Below, piece after piece: positions 54,948 through 64,000 of a stretch of 64,000 nucleotides of DNA. Source of the DNA: JACRCT01 sp049841135 (GTDB lineage: Bacteria; Myxococcota; Myxococcia; Myxococcales; UBA5297). Below the pieces are notes generated by a model, which was given only the letters and a program-made list of their open reading frames with translations, was not told the origin of the DNA and searched no databases. The stretch is from assembly GCA_049841135.1 (NCBI GenBank), contig JASGHK010000004.1, positions 1,922,001-1,986,000 on the forward strand, given 5' to 3'. The stretch's first letter is position 1. Each line of letters begins with the position of its first letter. The position numbers and the translations under genes were made by a program.

Positions 54948-55382
54948 CTAGGCGTGCAGCATCCCCCCGGCTCGCGCGAGTGTCGGGGCGAGCCTCGCCG
55001 CTTCGGGAAAGCGCCTGCGCAGCTTGGCGACGAAGGTGTCCACGTCCAGTGGCTTCTTGCACAGCCAGGCCACCGAGCCCGGGGTGATGCGGGAGTCCGC
55101 GAGGGAGAGCCCGGAGATGACGAAGACCGGTATCGAGGCGAGGCCCTTGTCCCGGCGCAGCGCCTCGAGCATGTGCCAGCCGGTCAGCCGGGGCATCTCC
55201 AGGTCGAGGGTGATCAGGTCCGGGCGGACGTGAGCCACGATCTCGAGGGCGACTTCTCCATCGGCAGCCTCGACGGAGAAGAGGTGCTCACTGGCCAGAA
55301 CCGCCGTGACGAACTGGCGGAAATCGGGATCGTCGTCGACGACCAGAACGAGTCCGCCGTGTGAGGCTCTGCGATATCTCAT
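54948..55382 (-). CDS. Single-domain response regulator
   Basis: A receiver-only protein of 144 residues from the ATG at 55382 (GGGAGG upstream). The acidic pocket is LVVDDDPDF, the phosphoacceptor aspartate is in LITLDLEMP, the Ser/Thr switch is in VFVISGLS and the lysine in KKPLD. No output domain is present, as in CheY-like proteins. A hybrid histidine kinase lies 1.8 kb away on the other strand and could be a partner, but that is not demonstrable here. Confidence 0.85.
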   Translation of the reverse strand: MRYRRASHGGLVLVVDDDPDFRQFVTAVLASEHLFSVEAADGEVALEIVAHVRPDLITLDLEMPRLTGWHMLEALRRDKGLASIPVFVISGLSLADSRITPGSVAWLCKKPLDVDTFVAKLRRRFPEAARLAPTLARAGGMLHA

Positions 55383-55527
55383 CCGCGCCTCCCAAAAGCA
55401 GCTCGAGCGTGAAGGCAACTGTCGCGAGCGGAAAGCGCACGGTGTGCTCGCGGGACGAAGCTTTCCACCAGCCCGCACTGTCGTCAGGTGAGCCGCGGCC
55501 CCACCGCCGCCGGGCGGTGCTCGCTGG

Positions 55528-55731
55528 CTACTTGTTCTGAAGCTTCATCGCCAGGCGGGCGAGGAAGGAGAGCGCGCGCAGGGCTTGCTCACTGGACGGC
55601 TCCTTGGACACGCATTGAGCGCACATCAGGTGCACCCGGCCACACGAGAGTGCGACCAGCCCGCCAGGTTCGCTGTGGGTCGTCTGGCCACAGCCCACGC
55701 AGCGACGGTCGACCGCCTGTTCGGCTGGCAT
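55528..55731 (-). CDS. Small zinc-finger-like protein
   Basis: A 67-residue protein with a CxxC...CxxC pattern (RCVGCGQTTH, LMCAQCV) and a histidine-rich middle. GGGAGG precedes the ATG at 55731. The small size and compact cysteine spacing suggest one zinc ion. Function unknown. Confidence 0.5.
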   Translation of the reverse strand: MPAEQAVDRRCVGCGQTTHSEPGGLVALSCGRVHLMCAQCVSKEPSSEQALRALSFLARLAMKLQNK

Positions 55732-55976
55732 TGTCTTGGCCTCCCGCGTCAAATCCTGCGAGCCCGGCCCTGCGGCGGCGACACTACGAATGCGAGGCTG
55801 CTCTGCAGCCAACGCAGGCGCAGGCCGATTGACCCGCTTTCGCCCGCGTCCATGCTCGCTCGGCGGGCCGGCCGCCGAGCTCACCGACGCGCCGGCCGCC
55901 CGGCAAATCCACCGGCCCTGCTCTCCCTGGGCGTTCGAAGGCGCGGTGCCGAAACTTGCGCGAGGAGGTCTCGTCC

Positions 55977-56678
55977 GTGAACCACGCGCCCCGCCATGTG
56001 CTCCTCGTGCTCGCGCTGTTGTCGGGCTGCGCTCACGAGGCGGGCAAGGCCGCAGCCTCGGGAGCTGCCGAGTCGATCAAGGAGCCGCAGACCGCCCAGG
56101 CGTCGAACGCGGTGAGCGCCGAAGTCATTGATGGGCTGACGCGCGAGCTGGCCAAGCCCGAGCAGCGCGAGCGGCTGGCGGCCATCGCCTCGAGCGTCTC
56201 CTCGGGGATGGTCAGCGGCGCCGTTGGCGAGACCGCTCAGCCGGGGCGCGGCGTGGGCGGGAGCGGCGGTGCGCCGGCACCGCCTGGCGCCGGCGGGCCG
56301 ACGGAAGCGATGGCGCGCCAGCTCGGGGCGGGGATCGCCGAGGCCTTCGCAGACCGGATGAGAACGCAGCTCTCCGGCGGCACGGGCCCGCTCGCGCAGG
56401 AGCTGTCGGCCGCGGCTGGGCGGGTCTCCGGAGCGATGGTCCGCGGTGCCACCGACGAGGTCGCCGCCGGATTCCCCGAGTGCCAGGGGGCCGACCGGCA
56501 GCGGTGCATTCAGCAGGCGAGCGCGGCGGGCATCGGCAAGGGGCTGCTGGCAGCGCTGGGCCCACTGCCCGCGATCGCCGCGATCGGCATCGCCTTGCTC
56601 GGCCTGGCGCTGCTTGCCTGGATGGTCTGGTTGTCGCTGTCGGTTCGCTCGCTTCGCCGCGCCGCCGACAGACCGTGA
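55977..56678 (+). CDS. Lipoprotein with C-terminal membrane helix
   Basis: GTG at 55977 follows GAGGAGGTC. The lipobox VLALLSGC gives a lipid-anchored start. The protein is Gly/Ala/Ser-rich with a charged central part, contains a cysteine-containing segment (AGFPECQGADRQRCIQQA), and ends with one hydrophobic helix (AAIGIALLGLALLAWMVWLSL) and basic residues. A lipoprotein with a C-terminal helix may span the periplasm. Function unknown. Positions 56679-57152 hold no gene that I can support. Confidence 0.55.
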   Translation: MNHAPRHVLLVLALLSGCAHEAGKAAASGAAESIKEPQTAQASNAVSAEVIDGLTRELAKPEQRERLAAIASSVSSGMVSGAVGETAQPGRGVGGSGGAPAPPGAGGPTEAMARQLGAGIAEAFADRMRTQLSGGTGPLAQELSAAAGRVSGAMVRGATDEVAAGFPECQGADRQRCIQQASAAGIGKGLLAALGPLPAIAAIGIALLGLALLAWMVWLSLSVRSLRRAADRP

Positions 56679-57152
56679 GCGTGATTGCCGCTGGCGCTCC
56701 CGCCCTTAGAGGCCGCTGCCTTCCGGAGCTGCGAAGACCGGCTGCGGGCTCTGGCCTTGGAGGTCCCTTGCGCGTTGCCGCCTGCTGAGCCTGCGAGCCC
56801 CTGGTGCCGAACGCGCTCCCCGAACGACAGGGTCCTCGAGTCCCGGCCGCCACGCCGGCCAGCACTCATCGCGGCCGACCCGGACCTGACCGCCGCAGCG
56901 CGCACCGGCACCCGGCCCCAGTGAGGTCCGGTGATGCGGCCAGGGCTGAAGGCAAACAAGGCGCGGGCCCCTGCCGGAAGCCGGTCGAGCTTGCGGTGCT
57001 AGGAGAGCGCGCGCTCGCGTCGCTGCCTGGTCGGACCTGAGGAGCCAGAACCGGCTCGAAGGAAGCTGCGTCGACGCGACCCCGGCCGCCCGGCCACCCG
57101 TTCCACCCCGTGCCGCGTACCCGTCCCATGGGTGGCCACGGCACGGCCGAAC

Positions 57153-60100
57153 ATGGGTCCCTCCTGGCTTGTTCTAGGCGAGACGGGAAAGGGGCTCCCC
57201 TTGCGAGGCTTGCACCTCAACCAGTTGGCTCGACTGCCTTTCGCCAGAAGCGAGAGCCTTTGGAGCCGCGCCCTCGCTTACGCCGCGGCTGTCGCCGTTG
57301 CCGCCTTGGCGGTCGAGGTGACCGGGCTCCTGATTGCGCCCTTTGGAGGCGTCCGCTTCTTCGTCCCGATCGCGATCATCGCGCTCTTCTCTCTGGTCGC
57401 CGGCACGGGCCCCGCCTGCCTGAGCACGCTGGCGATCACCTTGGGGATCAGCGTGCTCTTCGAGCCCATCGGGCAATTCGGCACCAAGGACACCATCGTC
57501 ATCCACCAGATCGCGGGCTTCGCGCTGGTCGGGTTGCTCGTCTCCGCCATCGGCGGGGCCGAACGCGGTTCCAGGCGGCGCCGGGCGTACCACGCGGAGC
57601 AAGCGGCCCGGCAGGCGGACGCCTTGCGGGTGAGCCAGGAGCGTTTCCGGCTCGTCAGCCTTGCCACCCATGACGTCGTCCGGGATTTCGACCTGACGAG
57701 CGGGCAGGTCGTCTGGACCGAGGCGCTCGAGACCGTCCTTGGCTACCCCTTGGCAGAGGTGCCGCGGTCGCAGTCCTGGTGGGCGGAGCGCATCCATCCG
57801 GACGACCGAAAGCCCGTCATCGACAGCCTCGAGGCTGCGCTCGGCGCTGCCGACGTGCACACGTGGCAGCACGAGTACCGCTTCCGTAGCAGACGCGGGG
57901 ACTGGCTCAACGTCCTGGACCGCGGACACGTCACGCGAGACGAACGTGGCCGCCCCCTCCGCATGATCGGCTCGATGCTCGACCTGACCGCGCAGAAGCG
58001 CGCCGAGGATGCGCTCCGCGAGAGCGAGAGCCGTTACCGGGCCTTGTTCGAGAACCTTCCCGACGGCGCCTTCCTGACGCGGCCGGACGGGAAGATCCTC
58101 GCCGCCAATCCGGCTGCCCAGGAGATGTTCGGCATGACCGAGGAGGAGCTCATCCGGGCCGGCAGAGCGGGGCTCGTCGAAACCTCCGCTCCAGAGTTTC
58201 GCGCCGCCCTCGAAGAGCGTGAACGCCGTGGACGCTACGCCAACGTGGAGCTGCTCCACATTCGCAAGGGCGGCGAGAGGTTTGCGACGGAGACGAGCTC
58301 GGTCGTGCTGCCCGAGGGTCCGCTCAAGGCGTTCGTCATCGTTCGAGAGATCACCGAGCGAAAGCGGGCCGAGCAGGCGGCGAGGCAGAGCGAAGAGCAG
58401 TTCCGGCAGCTGGCGGACGCCATGCCGCAGCTCGTGTGGATGACCAAGCCCGACGGCTACCACGAGTACTTCAACCGCCACTGGTACGAGTACACGGGCA
58501 CGACGCTCGAGACCTCGCACGGCGAGCTGTGGGCCAAGGTGCTGCACCCCGACGACTACGAGCGCACCCTGAAGCGCTGGCGCCACAGCCTGGCGACGGG
58601 CGTCGATTACGAGATCGAGTACCGGTTTCGCCGGGCGTCCGATGGCGCGTATCGCTGGTTCCTGGGGCGGGCGCTGCCGGTTCGCGACTCCGAGGGGCGG
58701 ATCGTCCGCTGGTTTGGCACCTGCACCGACATCGACGACCGGAAGCGGGTGGAGGCCGAGCTCGCCCTCGAGAAGGCCCGCCTGGACGTCATCCTGAAGA
58801 GCCTTCCCGTGGGCGTCTTCATCGCGGACGCTTCGGGGCGGGTGCTCGAGGTCAACGAGCGCTGCAGGGCCATCTGGGCCATGAGGGGCCCGATCGAGCA
58901 GAACTACGGGCAGTACGTCGGTTACCGGCCCGGCACGCGCGAGCGGTACCGGGCCGAGGACTGGGCGTTGGCGCGCGCCCTCTACAAGGGAGAGACCATC
59001 GTCAGCGAGGTCATCGACATCGTCCGCTTCGACGGAACGCCCGGGACCGTGCTCAACCACGCAGCCCCCTTCCGCGACCCGCAGGGCAACATCACCGGCG
59101 CGGTCGTCGTCGTGCACGACATCACGGACTTGAAGAAGGCGCAGGACGCACTTCGGGACAGCGAAGCGCGAGCCCGCGAACAGTATGCGGACCTGGAGCA
59201 GATCTACCGGCAGGCGCCGGTGGGCCTCTTCACCTTCGACCGGGACTGCCGGTTCATGCGCATCAACGAAGTGATGGCCGACATCAACGGGCTCGCCGTG
59301 GAGGAGCACATCGGAAAGCGCATGGAGGAGGTCGTTCCGAACGTCGCCCCCTTCCTGCGCGAGATGTACCGCCCGGTCTTCGATCGCGGCGAGCCGGTGC
59401 TCGACCTGCCCATCCACGGGGAGACGCCGAGCAGGCCGGGGGTGTGCCGGGACTGGATTGGCAACTACTACCCCTGGAGGTCGAAGACGGGCGAAGTGAT
59501 TGGACTGACCGCGGCGGTCATCGAGGTGACCGAGCTCCGGCGCACGGAGCGAGCGCGGCGCGAAAGCCAGCACCAGCTCGAGCAGGTCAATGGGCGGCTC
59601 GAGGAGGCCGATCGCCGCAAGGACCAGTTCCTGGCGATGCTCTCGCACGAGCTGCGCAACCCGCTCGCGCCCATCAAGAGCAGCCTCTTCATCCTCGACC
59701 GCGCGGCGCCCGGCAGTGAGCAGGCGAAGCGCGCCGAGCACGTCATCGACCGCCAGGTCGGACACATGACCCGGCTCATCGACGACCTGCTCGACGTCAC
59801 CCGCATCTCGCGCGGGAAGATCCGCCTGCAGCGGGAGCGCATCGATCTCGCGGAGGTCGTCCGGCGCACGGCCGACGACCACCGCTCCGTCTTCAAGACG
59901 GCCGAGGTCGGCTTCCGGGTCGAGGTCCCTGCTGGGCGGGTCTTCGTCCAGGGCGACCCGACGCGGCTGGCCCAGGCCGTCGGGAACCTGCTCGGGAACG
60001 CGGTCAAGTTCACCCCGCGCGGCGGCCAGGTCGAGCTGCGGCTCCTCCCGGAGAACGGCGCCGCCGCGATCCACGTGCGCGACGACGGGGCCGGGATCGC

Positions 60101-60740
60101 CCCGGACCTGCTCTCCCAGCTCTTCAGGCCCTTCGTGCAGGCGGACACGACGCTCGACCGCAGCAAGGGCGGGCTGGGCCTGGGCCTCGCGCTCGTCAAG
60201 AGCCTGATCGAGCTGCACGGCGGGAGCGTGGCCGGGTGCAGCGATGGGTCAGGCAAGGGGGCGGAGTTCGTCCTCCGCCTGCCCCTCGACCGGGAGGAGG
60301 CCCGGGCCTTTCAGGATGCGGGCCCCTCGGCCGGCGTCGATAGGCACCGCCTTCGCGTGCTGGTCATCGAGGACAACGTCGACGCAGCAGAATCCTTGAA
60401 GGAGGCGCTCGAGCTCAACGGGCACCAAGTCGAGACGGAGGGCACGGGCGCCGCGGGCATTGCGAAGGCCCGTTCATTCCACCCCGACGTGGTCCTGTGC
60501 GACATCGGCCTGCCGGAGATGGATGGTTTCGAGGTGGCGCGACAGATGCGGTCGGATCCGGACCTTCGGACCGCTCCGCTCGTTGCCCTGAGCGGATACG
60601 CCGCCCCCGAAGACCTGGAGCGCTCGAAGGAGGCGGGCTTTGATCGGCACCTGGCCAAGCCGCCCGACCTCGGGGTCCTCGAGAGCACGATCGCGCAGGT
60701 CTCTGCACAGGCGCACGGGGCCGTCCCGGCGCACGCTTAG
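57153..60740 (+). CDS. Hybrid sensor histidine kinase with four-helix sensor and five PAS domains
   Basis: Inner-membrane sensor of about 1195 residues. Residues about 45-150 form four hydrophobic helices of the DUF4118/KdpD-like type (FFVPIAIIALFSLVAGTGPACLSTLA). Five PAS/PAC units follow, near 160-280, 288-405, 412-535, 536-665 and 670-800 (for example RYRALFENLPDGAFLTRPDG and QFRQLADAMPQLVWMTKPDG). HisKA has its histidine in AMLSHELRNPLAP near 830. The HATPase shows NAVKFTP, DDGAGIAPD and GLGLGLALVK. A C-terminal receiver has the phosphoacceptor in VVLCDIGLPEMDG near 1116. GTG at 57132 is an alternative start. No cognate regulator is adjacent. Confidence 0.88.
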   Translation: MGPSWLVLGETGKGLPLRGLHLNQLARLPFARSESLWSRALAYAAAVAVAALAVEVTGLLIAPFGGVRFFVPIAIIALFSLVAGTGPACLSTLAITLGISVLFEPIGQFGTKDTIVIHQIAGFALVGLLVSAIGGAERGSRRRRAYHAEQAARQADALRVSQERFRLVSLATHDVVRDFDLTSGQVVWTEALETVLGYPLAEVPRSQSWWAERIHPDDRKPVIDSLEAALGAADVHTWQHEYRFRSRRGDWLNVLDRGHVTRDERGRPLRMIGSMLDLTAQKRAEDALRESESRYRALFENLPDGAFLTRPDGKILAANPAAQEMFGMTEEELIRAGRAGLVETSAPEFRAALEERERRGRYANVELLHIRKGGERFATETSSVVLPEGPLKAFVIVREITERKRAEQAARQSEEQFRQLADAMPQLVWMTKPDGYHEYFNRHWYEYTGTTLETSHGELWAKVLHPDDYERTLKRWRHSLATGVDYEIEYRFRRASDGAYRWFLGRALPVRDSEGRIVRWFGTCTDIDDRKRVEAELALEKARLDVILKSLPVGVFIADASGRVLEVNERCRAIWAMRGPIEQNYGQYVGYRPGTRERYRAEDWALARALYKGETIVSEVIDIVRFDGTPGTVLNHAAPFRDPQGNITGAVVVVHDITDLKKAQDALRDSEARAREQYADLEQIYRQAPVGLFTFDRDCRFMRINEVMADINGLAVEEHIGKRMEEVVPNVAPFLREMYRPVFDRGEPVLDLPIHGETPSRPGVCRDWIGNYYPWRSKTGEVIGLTAAVIEVTELRRTERARRESQHQLEQVNGRLEEADRRKDQFLAMLSHELRNPLAPIKSSLFILDRAAPGSEQAKRAEHVIDRQVGHMTRLIDDLLDVTRISRGKIRLQRERIDLAEVVRRTADDHRSVFKTAEVGFRVEVPAGRVFVQGDPTRLAQAVGNLLGNAVKFTPRGGQVELRLLPENGAAAIHVRDDGAGIAPDLLSQLFRPFVQADTTLDRSKGGLGLGLALVKSLIELHGGSVAGCSDGSGKGAEFVLRLPLDREEARAFQDAGPSAGVDRHRLRVLVIEDNVDAAESLKEALELNGHQVETEGTGAAGIAKARSFHPDVVLCDIGLPEMDGFEVARQMRSDPDLRTAPLVALSGYAAPEDLERSKEAGFDRHLAKPPDLGVLESTIAQVSAQAHGAVPAHA

Positions 60741-60841
60741 CCCATCGGAGGCAGCGGCGTTGCGTCGCGAGGTACCCGCACGTTTGCGCGCAAGGTGCGA
60801 GATGGTCCGACCAGTCTTTGCAGGGCGCGGGGCTTGGAGCT

Positions 60842-62126
60842 TCACGCTCGGCCCTTGGCGTCGCGGCGGTGGCACTGCTTCGCCTTGCGTCCGCTGCCGC
60901 ACGGGCACGGCTGGTTGGGACCCGTCCCCGCGAGCGCCTCGTCCAGCCTGGCGTCCTCCGCGGCCATCCAGGCCATCACCTCGTCGGCATTGCGCCCCTG
61001 CCGCAGCATCGCCGCCATCTGGCGCATCGGCTGGTCGATGTGGAGAAAGAAGTCCTTGTACCCGGCGCACAGATAGTTGAGCCCGGGCTCGCCCTCTGGC
61101 GTGCGGCGGAAGCGCTCCTTGGGGCAACCGCCATTGCAGGCGAAGAGCACCGGGCAGCGGCGACAGTAGTCCGGCAGGAGGCGCTGCTTGTCCTCCCCGA
61201 ACCGGCGCTGCGGCTCGGACGCGGCGAGCTCGCCGAGCGTCCGCTCCCGGAGGTTGCCGAGCCGGTGGCGCGGCTCGACGAAGTGGTCGCAGCTGTAGAG
61301 GTCGCCGTTGTGCTCGAGCGCCATCGCGTCGCCGCAGGTCGGCGCGAAGATGCACAGCGTCGGCGGCGCGCCGACCCACGACGCCAGCGCCGCCTCGAAG
61401 ATCTGCACGAACACCGTCCCCACGTCGCGGCGCACCCATTCGTCGAAGACGGCGGTCAGGAACCGGCCGTATTGCCGCGGCCGGACCGACCGCGCGGTCA
61501 CCTGATCGCCCTCCCCCGCTCGCTCGACGATGGGGATGAACTGCAGGAAGCTCGAGCCGACCTCGTCGCGCAGAAAGCGGTAGACCTCGAGCGGACGGTC
61601 GCCGTTGGCGGCGTGCACGGTGGTCAGGGTGTTGAAGCGGACGCCGTGCCGGCGCAGCAGCTGGACCGCGCGCCAGACCCGCTTGAAGGTCGGGTTGCCG
61701 CCCTTGTCCACCCGATAGGCATCATGGAGGCTCGCGCGGCCCGTCGATGGAGAGGCCGACGAGGAACTCCTTCTCCCGGAAGAGCTCGCACCAGGCGTCG
61801 TCGAGCAGCACCCCGTTGGTCTGGAAGGTCCGCTCGACCTTCTGTCCGGGACGGCGCAGCCGCTCGTCGAGCTCGACGGCCCGGCGGTAGAAGTCGAGCC
61901 CCATCAGCGTCGGCTCGCCACCTTGCCAGGCGACGGTGGCGACCGGCCCGGTCTGCGCCGAGAGCAGCTGGCGCAGGTAGGCCTCGAGCACCTCGTCGCT
62001 CATCCGGAAGCGGCTGTTCGGGTAGAGCTTCTCCTTGGACAGGTAGAAGCAGTACTTGCAGTCGAGGTTGCAGGTCGCGCCGGTCGGCTTAGCCAGGATG
62101 TGGAAGTAGCTCCCCGGTCCTGACAC
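60842..62126 (-). CDS. Anaerobic sulfatase-maturating enzyme with SEC-C tail (one-base frameshift)
   Basis: Radical SAM enzyme that oxidises the sulfatase cysteine to formylglycine. GTG at 62126 has GAGGAGG upstream. The cluster motif CNLDCKYC begins near residue 16, and SPASM-type cysteines follow (CRRCPVLFACNGGC). The frame breaks at 61729-61730; deleting one C (minus strand GCGAGCCTCC to GCGAGCTCC) joins SIDGPRE to LHDAYRVDKGGN in one product of about 427 residues. The tail PCPCGSGRKAKQC is a SEC-C zinc motif, unusual for this enzyme family. It is divergent from a Cys-type sulfatase, its probable substrate. Confidence 0.85.
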
Positions 62127-62319
62127 GCGCGCGCCTCCTCGCTTCGCTCCAACGTAGAGATGGCGGTGCCCGCGAGCCGGCGCACCCCCGCGGCCGCCGA
62201 GGGGCCAGCAAAGCGCCCCGCGCGCCAGGCGGCGCCGCGAGCCAGGAGGCGACAGCCCCGATGCACCCTGCTTGCACCCAGCGCCGCCGGCCTCACGTTG
62301 CCCGTGTGGGGGGCGCTCG

Positions 62320-64000
62320 ATGGCGAAGAAGGGCAACGGCAAGAAGACCGAGGGCAAGTCGGCCGGCGGCGGGCAGAAGTCGGCGCCAGCCGGCCTCAAG
62401 ACCTACCGCGAAGGCGACCCCTTCCCCGGCCGAATCGGCCGGACCTGGCAGGACTCGGAGCCGGCCTTCCCCGTGACTCCGAAGGCGCCTGCCGGGGCGC
62501 CGAACATCCTCTACATCGTCATCGACGACACCGGCTTCGGCGCCTGCGACACCTTCGGCGGCCTGATCGAGACCCCCAACCTCACCCGGCTCGCCAACGG
62601 CGGGCTTCGGTACACCAACTTCCACACCACCGCGCTCTGCTCGCCGACCCGGGCCTGCCTCTTGACCGGGCGCAACCACCACTCGGTCGGCATGGCCAAC
62701 ATCACCGAGCTGGCGACGGGCTACCCGGGCTACGACGCGCGGCAGAAGGCGGACAAGGCCGGCATCGGCGCCATGCTGCACCAGCACGGGTACTCGTCGT
62801 TCGCCATCGGCAAGTGGCACAACACGCCGTCGGAGGAGACCGGGCCGACGGGGCCGTTCGACCGCTGGCCCGACGGGCCGCTCTTCGGGTTCGACCGCTT
62901 CTACGGGTTCATGGGCGGCGACAACAACCAGTGGTTCCCCAAGCTCTACACCGGCCGCGAGCCGATCGATCAGCCGCGCCTGCCCAAGGACGGCTATCAC
63001 CTGTCGGAAGACCTCGTCGACCAGACGGTGGACTTCATCTCCAACCACGAGTCGATGGAGCCGGAGAAGCCGTGGCTCGCCTACCTGGCGTTCGGCGCCA
63101 CCCACGCGCCGCACCACGTCTGGAAACCGTGGATCGACAAGTACCGCGGCAAGTTCGACCTGGGCTGGGACCGCTACCGCGAGGAGGCGCTGGCCCGGCA
63201 GAAGGCGATGGGCGTCGTGCCGCCGAACGCCGAGCTGGCGCCGATGCTCGCGGACGTCCCCAGGTGGGACGACCTCTCCGCGGACCAGAAGCGGCTCTTC
63301 GCGCGCATGGCGGAGGTCTACGCCGGCTTCCTCTCGCACACCGACGCGCAGATCGGGCGGCTGGTCGAGTTCCTCGAGAAGACCGGCGACCTCGACAGCA
63401 CCCTGCTCTTCGTCTTCATCGGCGACAACGGCGCCTCCGGCGAGGGAACGCTCTCCGGGCTGTTCAACGAGGTCGCCCACGGCACCGTCAGCCCGGAGTC
63501 GGTCGAGTCGATGGAGCGCAACCTCGAGCGCATCGACCAGCTCGGGCAGCCCGGCTCCTACAACCACTATCCGGTGGGGTGGGCGCTGGCGTTCAACGCG
63601 CCGTTCAAGCTCTGCAAGCAGTACACGCACTTCGGCGGGACGCGGAACCCGCTGGTCGTGCACTGGCCCAAGGGGATCGCGGCGAGGGGCGAGACCCGGG
63701 CCCAGTTCCACCACGTCATCGACATCGTCCCCACGATCCTCCAGGCCGTCGGCGTCGAGGCGCCGCGCCTCGTGAACTCCGTCCCCCAGGCGGCGCTGGA
63801 AGGCGTGCCCATGAACTACTCGTTCGCCGACGCGGACGCGCCCACGAACCACCCCACGCAATACTTCGAGATGGTGGGCAACCGCGCCATCGTCGACGGC
63901 CGGTGGAAGGCGGTCACCTACCACGGCCGCAAGCCCTGGGAGCACCGGGCGGCGTGGGGCTTCGACCAGGACCACTGGGAGGTCTACGACCTCGAAGCGG
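62320..64000 (+). CDS. Arylsulfatase, Cys-type (runs off the window)
   Basis: Alkaline-phosphatase-superfamily sulfatase. The ATG at 62320 has a GGGGGG run upstream. A Lys/Gly-rich N-terminal tail replaces a signal peptide, so export is unclear. The metal-site start is ILYIVIDDTGFG. The formylglycine motif CSPTR is at residues 107-111 (LCSPTRACLLTGR), so the cysteine needs maturation by the divergent anaerobic enzyme. A further active-site segment is FAIGKWHNTP and the second metal site is FIGDNGASGEG. At least 560 residues lie in the window; the end is missing. The substrate is unknown. Confidence 0.9.
   Translation, partial: MAKKGNGKKTEGKSAGGGQKSAPAGLKTYREGDPFPGRIGRTWQDSEPAFPVTPKAPAGAPNILYIVIDDTGFGACDTFGGLIETPNLTRLANGGLRYTNFHTTALCSPTRACLLTGRNHHSVGMANITELATGYPGYDARQKADKAGIGAMLHQHGYSSFAIGKWHNTPSEETGPTGPFDRWPDGPLFGFDRFYGFMGGDNNQWFPKLYTGREPIDQPRLPKDGYHLSEDLVDQTVDFISNHESMEPEKPWLAYLAFGATHAPHHVWKPWIDKYRGKFDLGWDRYREEALARQKAMGVVPPNAELAPMLADVPRWDDLSADQKRLFARMAEVYAGFLSHTDAQIGRLVEFLEKTGDLDSTLLFVFIGDNGASGEGTLSGLFNEVAHGTVSPESVESMERNLERIDQLGQPGSYNHYPVGWALAFNAPFKLCKQYTHFGGTRNPLVVHWPKGIAARGETRAQFHHVIDIVPTILQAVGVEAPRLVNSVPQAALEGVPMNYSFADADAPTNHPTQYFEMVGNRAIVDGRWKAVTYHGRKPWEHRAAWGFDQDHWEVYDLEA

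Overview
The window is a chromosomal segment of a GC-rich bacterium, most likely a member of the Myxococcota. The best evidence is a secreted protein ending in a MYXO-CTERM sorting tail (a glycine-cysteine motif, a hydrophobic helix and an arginine cluster, near 7930-8025). Large cysteine-rich lipoproteins, a PhaR-type regulator and abundant two-component signalling fit this. Most coding sequence is strongly GC-rich. The exception is about 35.2-46.65 kb, which is visibly richer in A and T.

Layout. 0.3-5 kb: queG, a DMT exporter, a small secreted protein, a PhaR-type regulator and a diiron ferritin-like protein. 5-21 kb: two very large surface proteins, separated by a hydrolase, a phosphoribosyltransferase, nicotinamidase, a ParA ATPase, a ribbon-helix-helix regulator and a C39-like protease. 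21-34.6 kb: lon, a triple zinc-ribbon protein, two lipoproteins, maf, apaH, a 65-bp tandem repeat array, a PI-PLC-like protein, a glycosyltransferase, a flippase-like protein, a polysaccharide deacetylase and a cupin.

34.8-49.3 kb is a genomic island beside a tRNA-Asn gene. It holds a DNA phosphorothioation cassette, dndBCDE, with a divergent thioredoxin-like gene and a palindromic operator in front. No dndFGH restriction genes are present. Instead a convergent, tightly coupled six-gene operon follows: SNF2 helicase, ParB, ParB-like HTH protein, metallo-beta-lactamase-fold putative nuclease, four-helix membrane protein and a second DGQHR (DndB-like) protein. This is the best candidate in the window for an incompletely described, phosphorothioate-linked defence system. 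The island ends in a 5'-truncated serine recombinase and a tyrosine integrase.

49.4-64 kb: two unknown genes separated by three copies of a perfect 21-bp palindrome, a UbiB-family kinase-like protein, a response regulator, a small zinc-finger protein, a lipoprotein, a large multi-PAS hybrid histidine kinase, and an anaerobic sulfatase-maturating enzyme divergent from a Cys-type sulfatase that runs off the window.

At least ten otherwise well-conserved genes are broken by apparent single-base insertions, several in nearly identical sequence contexts. I read these mainly as sequencing errors rather than true pseudogenes, and I give the full span of each affected gene.
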